This document shows, piece after piece, positions 17,761 to 26,486 of a DNA stretch of 64,000 bases. The notes below the pieces were generated by a model that searched no databases, was not told where the DNA came from, and worked only from the letters and a program-made list of their open reading frames with translations. Numbering within the stretch: position 1 is the stretch's first letter; every line of letters starts with the position of its first letter. The translations under genes and the position numbers were made by a program. Source of the stretch: CALBPI01 sp045110335 (GTDB lineage Bacteria > Pseudomonadota > Gammaproteobacteria > Steroidobacterales > Woeseiaceae); assembly GCA_045110335.1 (NCBI GenBank), contig JBGCGB010000010.1, forward strand, positions 1 to 64,000. Direction: 5' to 3'.

Positions 17761-20189
17761 GTGCCATCGATGAGCAGCAAGTAGAAAGCTGGTTTTCGGG
17801 TCGGTCCTGGTCCGTGTTTCCCTTTCAGCGCGCCACATGGACGGCTTACGACGCGGGTCACTCAGGATTGATTCACTCGCCAACGGGTAGTGGTAAGACG
17901 CTGGCGGCTTGGCTGGGTCCACTGATGAAGCATGGTCACGATGCGCGGCCGGGGTTAAGGGTGTTATGGATCACACCACTGCGTGCGCTGGCCAATGACA
18001 CCTGTAAGAGTTTACGGACGGCTGTTGACGCTTTAGGAAGTGACTGGCAGGTCGAAATGCGCACGGGGGATACTTCGTCGAGCGCTCGCGCACGGCAGCG
18101 CAAGCAACCGCCGCATGCATTGATCACGACACCGGAGAGTCTCTCGGTATTGTTGAGCTATGCGGATGCGGATCGCTGGTTTCGGAACCTTGATACGGTC
18201 ATCGTCGACGAATGGCATGAGTTGCTCGGTAGTAAACGTGGCGTACAACTCGAGCTGTGTTTGGCGAGGCTACGCTCGCTTCGACCTGCAATGACCACCT
18301 GGGGGCTCTCGGCGACGCTGGCTAATCTCGAAGAAGCGGCCGCGGTGCTATGTCACGACGCAAAAAACGTGCAACTGATTGAAGGTGAGGCCACTAAGTC
18401 AATTCGCATTGAGGCGATCTTGCCGGATGCTTTGGAGCGGTTCCCACAGAGTGGTCGGTTGGGTATTGGACTGGTTGATCAAGTCGTCGCTGCTATTGAG
18501 AACGCCAGCTCGTCATTGGTGTTTACCAATACGCGTTCGCAAGCTGAGCTCTGGTTTGAAGCATTACTAAAAGCGCGCACCGACTGGATCGGTAAAGTTG
18601 CGCTTCATCATGGTTCGATCGACCGGAAGTTGCGGCAGCGTATAGAACAAGCGGTGCGGGACGGAGAGCTGTTGGCAATAGTCTGCACGTCCTCATTAGA
18701 TTTGGGTGTGGATTTCGCACCGGTCGATCAGGTGCTACAGATCGGCAGTCCGAAGGGCGTCGCGCGATTGATGCAACGTGCCGGTCGCAGTGGTCACCAA
18801 CCCGGCAAGACATCGAAAGTGCTTTGCGTGCCGACGTATGCACTTGAACTGGTTGAGATTGCCGCCGCACGATCTGCCTGGGAGGCTCGGGACATTGAGG
18901 CGCGTCGTCCATTGACCGCTTGTCTTGATGTGCTCGCACAACATCTCGTGACACTGGCGCTGGGTGGCGGTTTTGATGAGGACACGCAGTTTACAGAGGT
19001 ACGTCAAACCTACGCCTTCGCGAGTCTCACCGAGACACAATGGTCATGGTGTCTCGATTTTATTACGCGTGGCGGCCAGGCGTTGCAAGGGTATCCCCAG
19101 TTTCAGCGTGTTGAACGCGACGGCACCGTTTTACGCATGACTGATCGCCGATTGTCACGGCAACATCGAATGGGGATTGGCACGATCGCAAGCGATACGG
19201 CGATGCGGGTCAAGTGGTTGTCCGGTGGAACGCTTGGCACAATCGAAGAGTCGTTTGTATCGCGTCTAAAAACCGGCGATCGTTTCCTGTTTGCCGGTCG
19301 CTTGGTGTCTCTGGCGCAGGTGCGCGATATGACGGCCTACGTCAAACGCGCGAAGCCCGGCAAGAAAACCGTGCCGCGTTGGCAGGGCGGTCGCATGCCG
19401 CTATCCAATGCACTTTCCGAGAGCATGCTGAAAGTCCTGGCGCGCTACGCCACTGACGATCACCAGATGCCCGAGTTGGATTTACTGGACCCCCTGCTAA
19501 CTCACCAGGCGAAGGTTTCCGCGTTGCCCGTTCGTGACCGTGTGTTGGTCGAGCGGTGCAAAAGTCGCGAAGGCCATAGTATTTTTGTTTATCCGTTTGC
19601 AGGCAGATTGGCTCACGAAGGGTTAGCGACCCTAGTGGCTTATCGGATTTCTAGGCAAATCAAAGTGACCTTCACACTGTCGGTCAATGACTACGGATTC
19701 GAATTGTTGTCGCGTGAGCCAATCGACTTCGACGAAACGTGTTTTCGGGAATGGTGCACCGAAGACCAGCTTCTGGAAGATTTGTTGGCGGCGACCAATG
19801 TTGGCGAAGCCGCCAAGCGCCAGTTCCGGGATATCGCACGCATCGCGGGTCTCGTGTTTTCGGGCTATCCCGGTAGCGGCAAGTCGACGCGCCAGATTCA
19901 AGCCTCCAGTGGATTGATCTTCGATGTACTCAGTCGCTATGACGAAGACAACTTGCTGCTGGATCAATCGCGACGAGAAGTGCTGGATGCGCAGATGGAG
20001 ACGCAACGAATCCGTCAGGCATTGTCGAAGTTTTCGACTTACCCGATCGATATTCACACGACCGAGCGCTTGTCACCCTTTGCTTTTCCATTGTGGGCGG
20101 AGCGGCTACAAAGCCAGATAATGTCCAGTGAGACTTGGAAGGATCGCGTGCTACGTATGGCGGAACGTTTGAACGCGAGTGCGAAATGA
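17757..20189 (+). CDS. ligase-associated DEXH-box DNA helicase (Lhr-like)
   Basis: An 810-residue superfamily 2 helicase. Walker A is HSPTGSGKTLAAWLG, the DEXH motif is VIVDEWHELLG, motif III is LSATL, and the C-terminal helicase domain has TNTRSQAE and a MQRAGRSGHQPG motif VI. A long C-terminal Lhr-type region follows. It lacks the very long extension of full-size Lhr, matching the short Lhr form linked to ligases. It starts inside the ligase stop (GTGA) and ends inside the PdeM start (ATGA), so the three are tightly coupled. Confidence 0.93.
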   Translation: MSAIDEQQVESWFSGRSWSVFPFQRATWTAYDAGHSGLIHSPTGSGKTLAAWLGPLMKHGHDARPGLRVLWITPLRALANDTCKSLRTAVDALGSDWQVEMRTGDTSSSARARQRKQPPHALITTPESLSVLLSYADADRWFRNLDTVIVDEWHELLGSKRGVQLELCLARLRSLRPAMTTWGLSATLANLEEAAAVLCHDAKNVQLIEGEATKSIRIEAILPDALERFPQSGRLGIGLVDQVVAAIENASSSLVFTNTRSQAELWFEALLKARTDWIGKVALHHGSIDRKLRQRIEQAVRDGELLAIVCTSSLDLGVDFAPVDQVLQIGSPKGVARLMQRAGRSGHQPGKTSKVLCVPTYALELVEIAAARSAWEARDIEARRPLTACLDVLAQHLVTLALGGGFDEDTQFTEVRQTYAFASLTETQWSWCLDFITRGGQALQGYPQFQRVERDGTVLRMTDRRLSRQHRMGIGTIASDTAMRVKWLSGGTLGTIEESFVSRLKTGDRFLFAGRLVSLAQVRDMTAYVKRAKPGKKTVPRWQGGRMPLSNALSESMLKVLARYATDDHQMPELDLLDPLLTHQAKVSALPVRDRVLVERCKSREGHSIFVYPFAGRLAHEGLATLVAYRISRQIKVTFTLSVNDYGFELLSREPIDFDETCFREWCTEDQLLEDLLAATNVGEAAKRQFRDIARIAGLVFSGYPGSGKSTRQIQASSGLIFDVLSRYDEDNLLLDQSRREVLDAQMETQRIRQALSKFSTYPIDIHTTERLSPFAFPLWAERLQSQIMSSETWKDRVLRMAERLNASAK

Positions 20190-20854
20190 GTGCAGTGCTA
20201 GCTATCGAAGTTCGAGGTGAGTTATTGCAACTCTCGGAAGAACGCGCCTTGTTCTGGCCTGCGCGTTCTACCTTGATGGTTGCTGATTGGCATCTCGGTA
20301 AGGCGGCCGTATTCAGTCGTCGCGGTCTGGCGATTCCGGAAGGTGATCTTGCCTATGATCTGCAGCGGCTTGACGCGCTGCTCGCGCTCTTCCGCCCATC
20401 GCGATTGGTTGTTCTCGGCGATTTGATGCATGCACCACCAGTGCCGGCTGATCGTTGGCCGGCAAGGCTGAGTGCCTGGTTGGCCGAACATCCGGCACTA
20501 ACGGTTGAGATTGTGGCCGGGAATCATGATCGTGTTGATCCGGTATTGCTACCTGATGGCCTTTCAACGCGACTTGTCTGGCATCCGGATGTGCTTTTCA
20601 TGCCGCCATTCGTGTTGGCACATGAGCCGACATCCAATAAGCATGGCTATGTGATCGCAGGACACATCCATCCGACCCGTGTGTTGTCGGGCGGCGCGGA
20701 CCGTGTGCGTTCACCGGCATTTTGGTGGCGAAGAGACTATGCTGTCCTACCTGCCTTTGGTAGTTTCACCGGAGGCCACAATATTCGCCCGGCCAGGGAT
20801 GATCGCGTTTTCGTGACGGGCCCGGGAGCAGTCATAGAGGTATCGAAGACATGA
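20186..20854 (+). CDS. pdeM: ligase-associated endonuclease PdeM (metallophosphoesterase)
   Basis: A 222-residue calcineurin-like metallophosphoesterase. Metal-binding motifs in order are MVADWHLGK, LVVLGDLMHA, EIVAGNHDR and AGHIHPT. Proteins of this type encoded with ATP-dependent ligase, Lhr-like helicase and beta-CASP exonuclease are called ligase-associated DNA-damage-response endonucleases. ATG 20186 overlaps the helicase stop. The stop overlaps the methyltransferase start by four bases, so the operon continues downstream. Confidence 0.9.
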   Translation: MSAVLAIEVRGELLQLSEERALFWPARSTLMVADWHLGKAAVFSRRGLAIPEGDLAYDLQRLDALLALFRPSRLVVLGDLMHAPPVPADRWPARLSAWLAEHPALTVEIVAGNHDRVDPVLLPDGLSTRLVWHPDVLFMPPFVLAHEPTSNKHGYVIAGHIHPTRVLSGGADRVRSPAFWWRRDYAVLPAFGSFTGGHNIRPARDDRVFVTGPGAVIEVSKT

Positions 20855-21594
20855 CGTTTCAAGACCACTTTTCCAATCATGCTGAAATCTATGCGCGTTA
20901 CCGCCCCGGTTATCCGCGCGCCATGTTCAGTTGGCTTGCGAGTCAGGCGCCGGGTCGTCAGCGTGCGTGGGATTGCGCCACCGGCAATGGTCAAGCCGCC
21001 CGCTTGCTCGCACCCGACTTCGACTTTGTGATTGCGACCGATGCCAGCGAACAGCAGATTAACAATGCGAGTAAGCATCCCAAGGTGACCTTTCGCGTCG
21101 CGCCGGCTGAAGCCAGCGGGCTTGGCGCAGAGAGCATCGACCTAGTGACTGTCGCGCAAGCCCTTCATTGGTTTGATGTCGAGGCATTCTATGCACATGC
21201 CCGGTCTGTACTGAAGCCCGACGGTGTATTGGCCATTTGGACCTATCAGTTGTTTAGCGTGATACCGGCTGTCGATGATGTCGTTAACGAATTTTTCTAC
21301 GGGCCCATCGCGCCGTATTGGCCGCAACGACGGCAACTCGTGGATAACAGTTACGAGGGCATCTTGCCGGATTGGCCAGCGATCGATACGCCGCCCAGCT
21401 CAATGCGTTGCGATTGGAGCATCGAGCAAGTCTTGGGCTACCTGTCCAGTTGGTCAGGTGTGCGGCGCCATGATGAGGCCACCGGCGGTGATGCTGTTGC
21501 TGATATTGCGGAAGCGCTAACCGCGGTATGGGGCGATAAGACGCGCGCGGTGCGATGGCCACTTATGTTGAAAGTCTACCGCCGGCCTGACTAG
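20851..21594 (+). CDS. class I SAM-dependent methyltransferase
   Basis: A 247-residue soluble methyltransferase. The SAM-binding core is AWDCATGNGQAARLL, followed by ATDASEQQI and DLVTVAQALHWF, which is typical of the Tam/UbiE-like group with an FSNHAEIYARYRPGYP start. The substrate is unknown; relatives include trans-aconitate methyltransferase-like proteins. It overlaps pdeM by four bases, but this does not prove a repair role. A 23-base gap separates it from the desaturase. Confidence 0.85.
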   Translation: MTFQDHFSNHAEIYARYRPGYPRAMFSWLASQAPGRQRAWDCATGNGQAARLLAPDFDFVIATDASEQQINNASKHPKVTFRVAPAEASGLGAESIDLVTVAQALHWFDVEAFYAHARSVLKPDGVLAIWTYQLFSVIPAVDDVVNEFFYGPIAPYWPQRRQLVDNSYEGILPDWPAIDTPPSSMRCDWSIEQVLGYLSSWSGVRRHDEATGGDAVADIAEALTAVWGDKTRAVRWPLMLKVYRRPD

Positions 21595-21617
21595 CAGGAT
21601 TTTGCTAAGATTAAGCC

Positions 21618-22529
21618 ATGGCGAAAGTTCAACGCATCGATGGTGAAGCACTTTTTGGTCGCGATGAGTGGGCAGCACTCAACCGCCGTAGTGCTTGGCG
21701 TGGTATCGCAATGGTCGCGCATGCGTGGTTGATCATCGTGTTGGCGTTCGGTATCGCCGTCGTCACCCAGCATCCGCTGGTGATAGCGATCGCGGCGCTC
21801 GTGATCGGTTCTCGTCAGTTGGGTCTGACGATTTTGATGCATGAAGGCGCTCATGGCTTGTTGACGGACAACAAACGCTTGAATGATATCCTCGGGCATT
21901 GGTTTTGCGCTTTTCCAACGGGACTGGATATGTTCGCGTATCGCGCATATCACCTGAAACACCACCGGTTTGCACAGCAAGACGAAGATCCGGACTTGGT
22001 GTTATCCGCGCCATTCCCAGTCACCCGCTGGAGCCTCGCCCGCAAAACGTTTCGTGATCTGACCGGACTGACGTTTCTGAAGCTTAGGGTGTTGCCGTTG
22101 TTTCTGGCCTTGTTCGGGCGTCGAAAATGGCATTTCTCGGATTCGGCTTTGCTCGGGTCATCCATACTAATCGCGTTGGTTTGTTATGCAGCGGGTTGTG
22201 GTTGGGCTTTTTGGATACTTTGGTTGTTGCCGTATGCAACCTGGCAAATGTGGGTAACGCGACTACGCAATATTTCTGAACATGCCGGCACGACCCGAGA
22301 CAATGATGCCTGGCGTGTCGCGAGAACTACCCGGGCAGGAGTGCTCGCGCGAATCTTTATTGCGCCTTATCACGTGAATTTCCATGCGGAGCATCACTTG
22401 TTTATGTGGACCCCTTGTTATCGTTTGCCGCGCATTCATGCCGAGCTGCGGCGTAAAGGCGAGATCGAGGCGAATACGATGTCGGTCGCGCCGAGCTACA
22501 GGCATGTCCTGCAAGAGGTCACACTATGA
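21618..22529 (+). CDS. membrane fatty acid desaturase-type protein
   Basis: A 303-residue membrane protein with four hydrophobic helices and three histidine boxes: HEGAH, HLKHH and HAEHH. These ligate a di-iron centre in membrane fatty-acid desaturases and hydroxylases. It probably modifies fatty acyl chains or a related lipid; regiospecificity cannot be read. A TAAGAT hexamer (21606-21611) lies directly before the ATG with no close Shine-Dalgarno site, so a short or absent leader is possible. It overlaps the L,D-transpeptidase gene by four bases. Confidence 0.88.
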   Translation: MAKVQRIDGEALFGRDEWAALNRRSAWRGIAMVAHAWLIIVLAFGIAVVTQHPLVIAIAALVIGSRQLGLTILMHEGAHGLLTDNKRLNDILGHWFCAFPTGLDMFAYRAYHLKHHRFAQQDEDPDLVLSAPFPVTRWSLARKTFRDLTGLTFLKLRVLPLFLALFGRRKWHFSDSALLGSSILIALVCYAAGCGWAFWILWLLPYATWQMWVTRLRNISEHAGTTRDNDAWRVARTTRAGVLARIFIAPYHVNFHAEHHLFMWTPCYRLPRIHAELRRKGEIEANTMSVAPSYRHVLQEVTL

Positions 22530-23668
22530 GATGTCCGAGCGGCAAGCATACGGTTTTTGCATTGATGGTAGCCATCTCGCTGTCCGGTTGTAGCCTGCTG
22601 CAAGATGGATTCAGCCAACGACAATCGCCAACAACTGATGCCGTCGTTGACCCACTATCGCAACCGGAAGCCGCTGCAGTAGTCACGCATCGCTACACGT
22701 TAACTTCAACCGGGCAATCCGTGGTTGGTGACGTACAGCTGATCGTTGCCAGAGACGCCGATACGTTTTCTGATATCGCGCGCACTTACGGGCTGGGTTA
22801 CGACGAACTAGTCAATGCGAACCCCGGTGTGGATCCGTGGTTACCGGGCGAAGGCACTGTTCTAACCTTACCAACCCGTTTTGTTTTGCCTGACACACCG
22901 CGCGAGGGGATCGTGCTCAATATTGCCGCAAAGCGTTTGTATTGGTATCCCGAGCCCGAAACCGGGCAAGCGCAGCAAGTCGTTACCTATCCGATTGGTA
23001 TCGGTCGGGTTGGATGGGCAACGCCAGTCGGTGAAGCCAAGGTCATTGCCAAGGCCAAAGACCCGGCTTGGTATGTGCCTGCATCGGTGCGTAAGGAACA
23101 TCGCGAAGCGGGCGACCCGTTGCCCGCTGTAGTAGGTCCGGGTCCTGATAATCCACTGGGACGCTATGTACTCAAACTCGATATGCCGGGCTATTTATTG
23201 CATGGAACGAATCAACCTTACGGCGTTGGTATGCGCGTGAGTCATGGTTGCGTGCGGCTCTACCCGGAGGACATCGAAGCGCTGTTCCAGGTGGCCGGCT
23301 TGGGCACCCAGGTGCGCATTTTAAACGACCCTGTTGTAGCCGGATGGCGGGACAAGCAGTGGTATGTATCGGTGTACCCGCGACTTGAGGACGATAGTCG
23401 TTCGTCAGAAGAAGTACTGGCAGACGCCCTCGCAATGATTCGTGATCGGCACTGGATGTTACGCGACGAAGACGGTGAGGCCTGGCTGGGCGCGCGAGCG
23501 GCAGGCGCCGAAGGGATTGCCTATCGCTGGCGTGAGGGTTCAACGGATGCCGAGGCGACGCTGGTGCATAACGTGACCGCCGCACCTGCAGAGGGCCCAA
23601 CGCGTGCCGAAGTGACCGAACTGCTGGATGAAATGATGAAAGAAGCCGAAGAGGGTGGGACGCCGTGA
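22526..23668 (+). CDS. L,D-transpeptidase lipoprotein with LysM domain
   Basis: A 380-residue protein with a lipobox LSGC (Cys22). A LysM-like peptidoglycan-binding motif follows (about residues 72-115, DTFSDIARTYGLGYDELVNA), then a YkuD catalytic domain with HGTNQPYGVG and the active site SHGCVRLYPED (Cys242). These enzymes form 3-3 cross-links in peptidoglycan or attach lipoproteins such as Lpp to it. About 90 residues after the catalytic domain have no recognised fold. It is coupled to the desaturase by ATGA. Confidence 0.93.
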   Translation: MRCPSGKHTVFALMVAISLSGCSLLQDGFSQRQSPTTDAVVDPLSQPEAAAVVTHRYTLTSTGQSVVGDVQLIVARDADTFSDIARTYGLGYDELVNANPGVDPWLPGEGTVLTLPTRFVLPDTPREGIVLNIAAKRLYWYPEPETGQAQQVVTYPIGIGRVGWATPVGEAKVIAKAKDPAWYVPASVRKEHREAGDPLPAVVGPGPDNPLGRYVLKLDMPGYLLHGTNQPYGVGMRVSHGCVRLYPEDIEALFQVAGLGTQVRILNDPVVAGWRDKQWYVSVYPRLEDDSRSSEEVLADALAMIRDRHWMLRDEDGEAWLGARAAGAEGIAYRWREGSTDAEATLVHNVTAAPAEGPTRAEVTELLDEMMKEAEEGGTP

Positions 23669-23799
23669 CCGACAATGCGCCCAACGACGCGATGAATGAA
23701 TGGATTCGCGTGGTGCTTGAACAGGCACAGCAGAACTTGCGTTCACCGCGTCGCGAAAAACGTCGTCAGCCTTTACCCAAGGATAGGAAGTCCCGGTAG
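23665..23799 (+). CDS. possible coupled small protein (44 residues)
   Basis: A GTG codon at 23665 overlaps the transpeptidase stop (GTGA) and opens a 44-codon frame rich in charged residues (EWIRVVLEQAQQNLR, then SPRREKRRQ). The first part could be an amphipathic helix; the tail is strongly basic. The last 34 bases overlap the end of the convergent PLP-enzyme gene. It may be a real translationally coupled peptide or a chance frame; no family was recognised. Confidence 0.35.
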   Translation: MTDNAPNDAMNEWIRVVLEQAQQNLRSPRREKRRQPLPKDRKSR

Positions 23800-24833
23800 T
23801 CCCCGCTCAATTTGGCATGTTTGCCTGCTGGCCGACCATTGTAAGTGTGCCAGAATATCCAGGGTTTCCGATCAGCGGGGGCGGCTGCAAGATCTTCCAA
23901 TAGACAAGCCATCGCCTTGCCGGTGTAGGTTGTTTCTAACGGCAGCCCCCAATGTTCGGCGCTATGCTGAACAGCGGCTTTGGACGCATCGGTGGCGTGT
24001 GCATAGTCTTCGCCGAGATACTCTGTCCTGATCGTGACGCGCGGGCCTATCGTGCAACGATAGGGAATGCGATTGTCGGCTTGATGAAGGCGTCGTGAGA
24101 TCTTAGTACACAGCGTCGCCATAGCCGCATCATTGCACTGACTAGGTGAAACAACGCGTGTTGCGATGATCTGTGTAGGCCAGCCCAACAAATCGAAACC
24201 GACAGCGAGACCCGCTGCTGTTCCCATGGTACCGGCGGGCAAGTAAATCCGTTCGGGTAGCTCCGCGCCCCGCCATTGTCCGGCAAGTTCAAAAGCAGCA
24301 TTCACATAGCCGATGCTACCCAGAGGTGACGTGCCGCCCATGGGAACCACGGACAAACCGCCGGCCTTCTTGTCACGCAAATCGCGCATTTGAGCAATGC
24401 GTTGGGTTCGGCTCGACGCTGATCGGCAGAGCGTTGTCTCGTTTGTTTGGTGGCGTTGCAGGGTGGATTCGATAAAGTCTGTTCGCCGTTGCTGCATCAA
24501 CATGCAGCTGCAATCCAAACCGGCACTACGCGAATGTAGTGCCGTGGCTAAGGCATGATTGGAGCCGACACCGCCAAAGGTAACGACCGAATCACAACCG
24601 CGCGCCAACGCATCGCCAAGCAGGTATTCGAGCTTACGGACTTTATTGCCGCCGTAAACGGTGTGCGTTTCATCATCACGCTTTACCCAGAGCCCGGAGT
24701 TGGCATCCCCCAGATGCTCTAATGACGTTGGAAAGTCGCCGATAGGCAAGCGAGCAATTCGTCTCGAGACGCCACTGAATCGAGTTTCCAAAAAGCTGTA
24801 GCCGACGGGCGTGTTGTAGGTCATGTCGGGCAT
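23766..24833 (-). CDS. PLP-dependent ACC deaminase / D-cysteine desulfhydrase family enzyme
   Basis: A 355-residue fold-type II PLP enzyme. The motif LWVKRDDETHTVYGGNKVRK, continuing into LEYLL, contains the lysine that carries PLP, and VVTFGGVGSNHALATAL and LPAGTMGTAAGL form the cofactor phosphate region. The family includes 1-aminocyclopropane-1-carboxylate deaminase and D-cysteine desulfhydrase; sequence alone does not separate these. ATG 24833 was chosen because AGGA sits seven bases upstream; an in-frame TTG at 24869 lacks such a site. It is divergent from the sheath-like gene. Confidence 0.87.
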   Translation of the reverse strand: MPDMTYNTPVGYSFLETRFSGVSRRIARLPIGDFPTSLEHLGDANSGLWVKRDDETHTVYGGNKVRKLEYLLGDALARGCDSVVTFGGVGSNHALATALHSRSAGLDCSCMLMQQRRTDFIESTLQRHQTNETTLCRSASSRTQRIAQMRDLRDKKAGGLSVVPMGGTSPLGSIGYVNAAFELAGQWRGAELPERIYLPAGTMGTAAGLAVGFDLLGWPTQIIATRVVSPSQCNDAAMATLCTKISRRLHQADNRIPYRCTIGPRVTIRTEYLGEDYAHATDASKAAVQHSAEHWGLPLETTYTGKAMACLLEDLAAAPADRKPWIFWHTYNGRPAGKHAKLSGDYRDFLSLGKG

Positions 24834-24888
24834 ATCGTGGTCCTGAGTCAACTCGGCAGTTTGTATCAATCAATCAACGCTGATGCGG

Positions 24889-24894
24889 TAGAAT
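24889..24894 (+). promoter_or_regulatory. candidate -10 element of the 24933-34041 run
   Basis: TAGAAT (five of six matches to TATAAT) lies 38 bases before the TTG start of the sheath-like gene. No convincing -35 hexamer lies 16-18 bases upstream; a short ATCA repeat occupies that place. This is the only promoter-like site seen before the ten-gene run. Confidence 0.35.
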
Positions 24895-24932
24895 AAGCGG
24901 GCAAACGCGGCGCTGCAAACGGGGAGAAGCAT

Positions 24933-26480
24933 TTGGCATCATCGCCAGATAACGGCATGACGATTATTGAGGCACCGGCCTCAGGTCAACCGTTATCGGC
25001 TGACCCGGATCCGATTGCAGCATTTCTCGGGCGATGTCTGTCAGGGCCCGTGAATACACCCGTCGTCATTGAAAGCTTTGCCGCATTCGAGCGCTGGTTT
25101 GGCGGTCGATGGTCCGGCAGCAGTCTTGCCGATCAACTCTATCTTTTCTTTCAGCATGGCGGTTTGCGCGCGATCGTTGTGCGATTGGCGAATAACGCGA
25201 CGGGCGGTACGCTTTTGCTACCGACACGCGGCGCGCCGATTGAATTTTGCTTGCAGAATCCGGGTTCGGGAGAACGTGTTCGGGTATCAGTGGATTATGA
25301 TGGCGTCGATGATGACCAGCAGTTTAATCTGATCGTCCAGCGCACGGATCATACGGCTCGTCGAATACTGGATCAGGAGATTCATAGCGGCCTATCGATT
25401 GATCCGGCCTCGGATAACGAGTTCTCGCAACGTCTGGCTTCCTCTACGCTGATCCGCACTGTGGGTTCAGTGCCCGCGGTAATGGATCGGCCACTTGCAA
25501 CCGAGAGCCCGCGAGTAGGCGGTGGCATCGCTTATGTCGGACTGGATAGTTTCGGTCGTGATGGTGATGAGTTAACCGACTACGATTTTGTTGGCTCCGA
25601 CAAGAGCCGCACCGGTTTGTTTGCTTTGGATAGTGTGCCGCATTTTGATTTCCTGTATGCCTGTTCGGCGAAAGGACTTGCGTTTAGCGGTGCGGCGTTC
25701 GCTTATGCGGCCGAGCGTTATTGCGCGGCGCGCAATGCCATGTTGATTGTCGATCCGCCTGCTGATTGTCGGGATGCCGAAGCGTTGTTGGACTGGCGTC
25801 GATCGGGTGCGCCCGACAGCGCCAATATCCTGGCCTATTTCCCGGCGGTTGCGCACCGTCATGATGCCGACGAAACCCGTCATTCTGCAGCCGGCGCTAT
25901 CATGGGGCTGCTTTGCCGGCAAGACCGCGAGCAACACGTGTTTTACACACTGGCTGATAACGTCGGACAAAATTCTGCGGCGTTGCAACGCGATTGGATT
26001 GCCGCCGATCCGTTATCCACGGACGAGGCCCTGATGCTTCTAAATGCCGGCGTGAACCCTATCCTCACCGGTAGCCAGCGACGCCTGCTGTTTCCAGGCC
26101 TCGTCACGGCAGCAAACCGGCGTGATCGACGTTCTGGCGTTCTCGCCCAACAACGTCTTTGTCAGTTCATCTTGCGGCAAGTCGAGCAAGGCACGCGGTG
26201 GGCGGTGTTTTCCGCTTTTGATGATGCGTTGCGTTCCAGTGTGGAGCAACAAGTTGGCCAGTTCATGGAAGCACTGCAGCAACGTGGCGCTTTTGAAACG
26301 GATGGCTACAGCAAAGGCTGGTCGGTGCGTTGTGACGGTGGTGTCGGTGCCCGGGATCAATTGCGTATCTTTCTGGCGTTCAGGCCGGTTGGCGCCGGCT
26401 CGCCGTTTATGTACACGGTGACGCAACGCAGCGACGGTACGTCGGCTTGTCGCACCGCGTTTGAATACGATGCCGGTTAG
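24933..26480 (+). CDS. contractile phage tail sheath-like protein (orphan)
   Basis: A 515-residue protein. The N-terminal part (FLGRCLSGPVNTPVVIESF, then FERWFGGRW and LADQLYLFFQHGG followed by AIVVRL) matches the pattern of tail sheath proteins of contractile phages and tailocins. The C-terminal part (LAQQRLCQFILRQVEQGTRW, then AVFSAFDDALRSSVEQQV and GAF) matches the sheath C-terminal domain that packs against the tube. TTG 24933 is preceded by GGGGAG at six bases, a strong ribosome-binding site; ATG 24957 is an alternative. No tube, baseplate, spike, tape-measure or capsid gene is nearby, and the next gene is a symporter six bases on. Function outside a phage tail is unknown. Confidence 0.78.
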   Translation: MASSPDNGMTIIEAPASGQPLSADPDPIAAFLGRCLSGPVNTPVVIESFAAFERWFGGRWSGSSLADQLYLFFQHGGLRAIVVRLANNATGGTLLLPTRGAPIEFCLQNPGSGERVRVSVDYDGVDDDQQFNLIVQRTDHTARRILDQEIHSGLSIDPASDNEFSQRLASSTLIRTVGSVPAVMDRPLATESPRVGGGIAYVGLDSFGRDGDELTDYDFVGSDKSRTGLFALDSVPHFDFLYACSAKGLAFSGAAFAYAAERYCAARNAMLIVDPPADCRDAEALLDWRRSGAPDSANILAYFPAVAHRHDADETRHSAAGAIMGLLCRQDREQHVFYTLADNVGQNSAALQRDWIAADPLSTDEALMLLNAGVNPILTGSQRRLLFPGLVTAANRRDRRSGVLAQQRLCQFILRQVEQGTRWAVFSAFDDALRSSVEQQVGQFMEALQQRGAFETDGYSKGWSVRCDGGVGARDQLRIFLAFRPVGAGSPFMYTVTQRSDGTSACRTAFEYDAG

Positions 26481-26486
26481 TTCGTC

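Noticed and set aside
24933..26480. Prophage or tailocin cluster around the sheath-like gene
   Set aside because: No tube, baseplate, tail fibre, capsid, lysis or integrase gene was found in the neighbouring 10 kb on either side.
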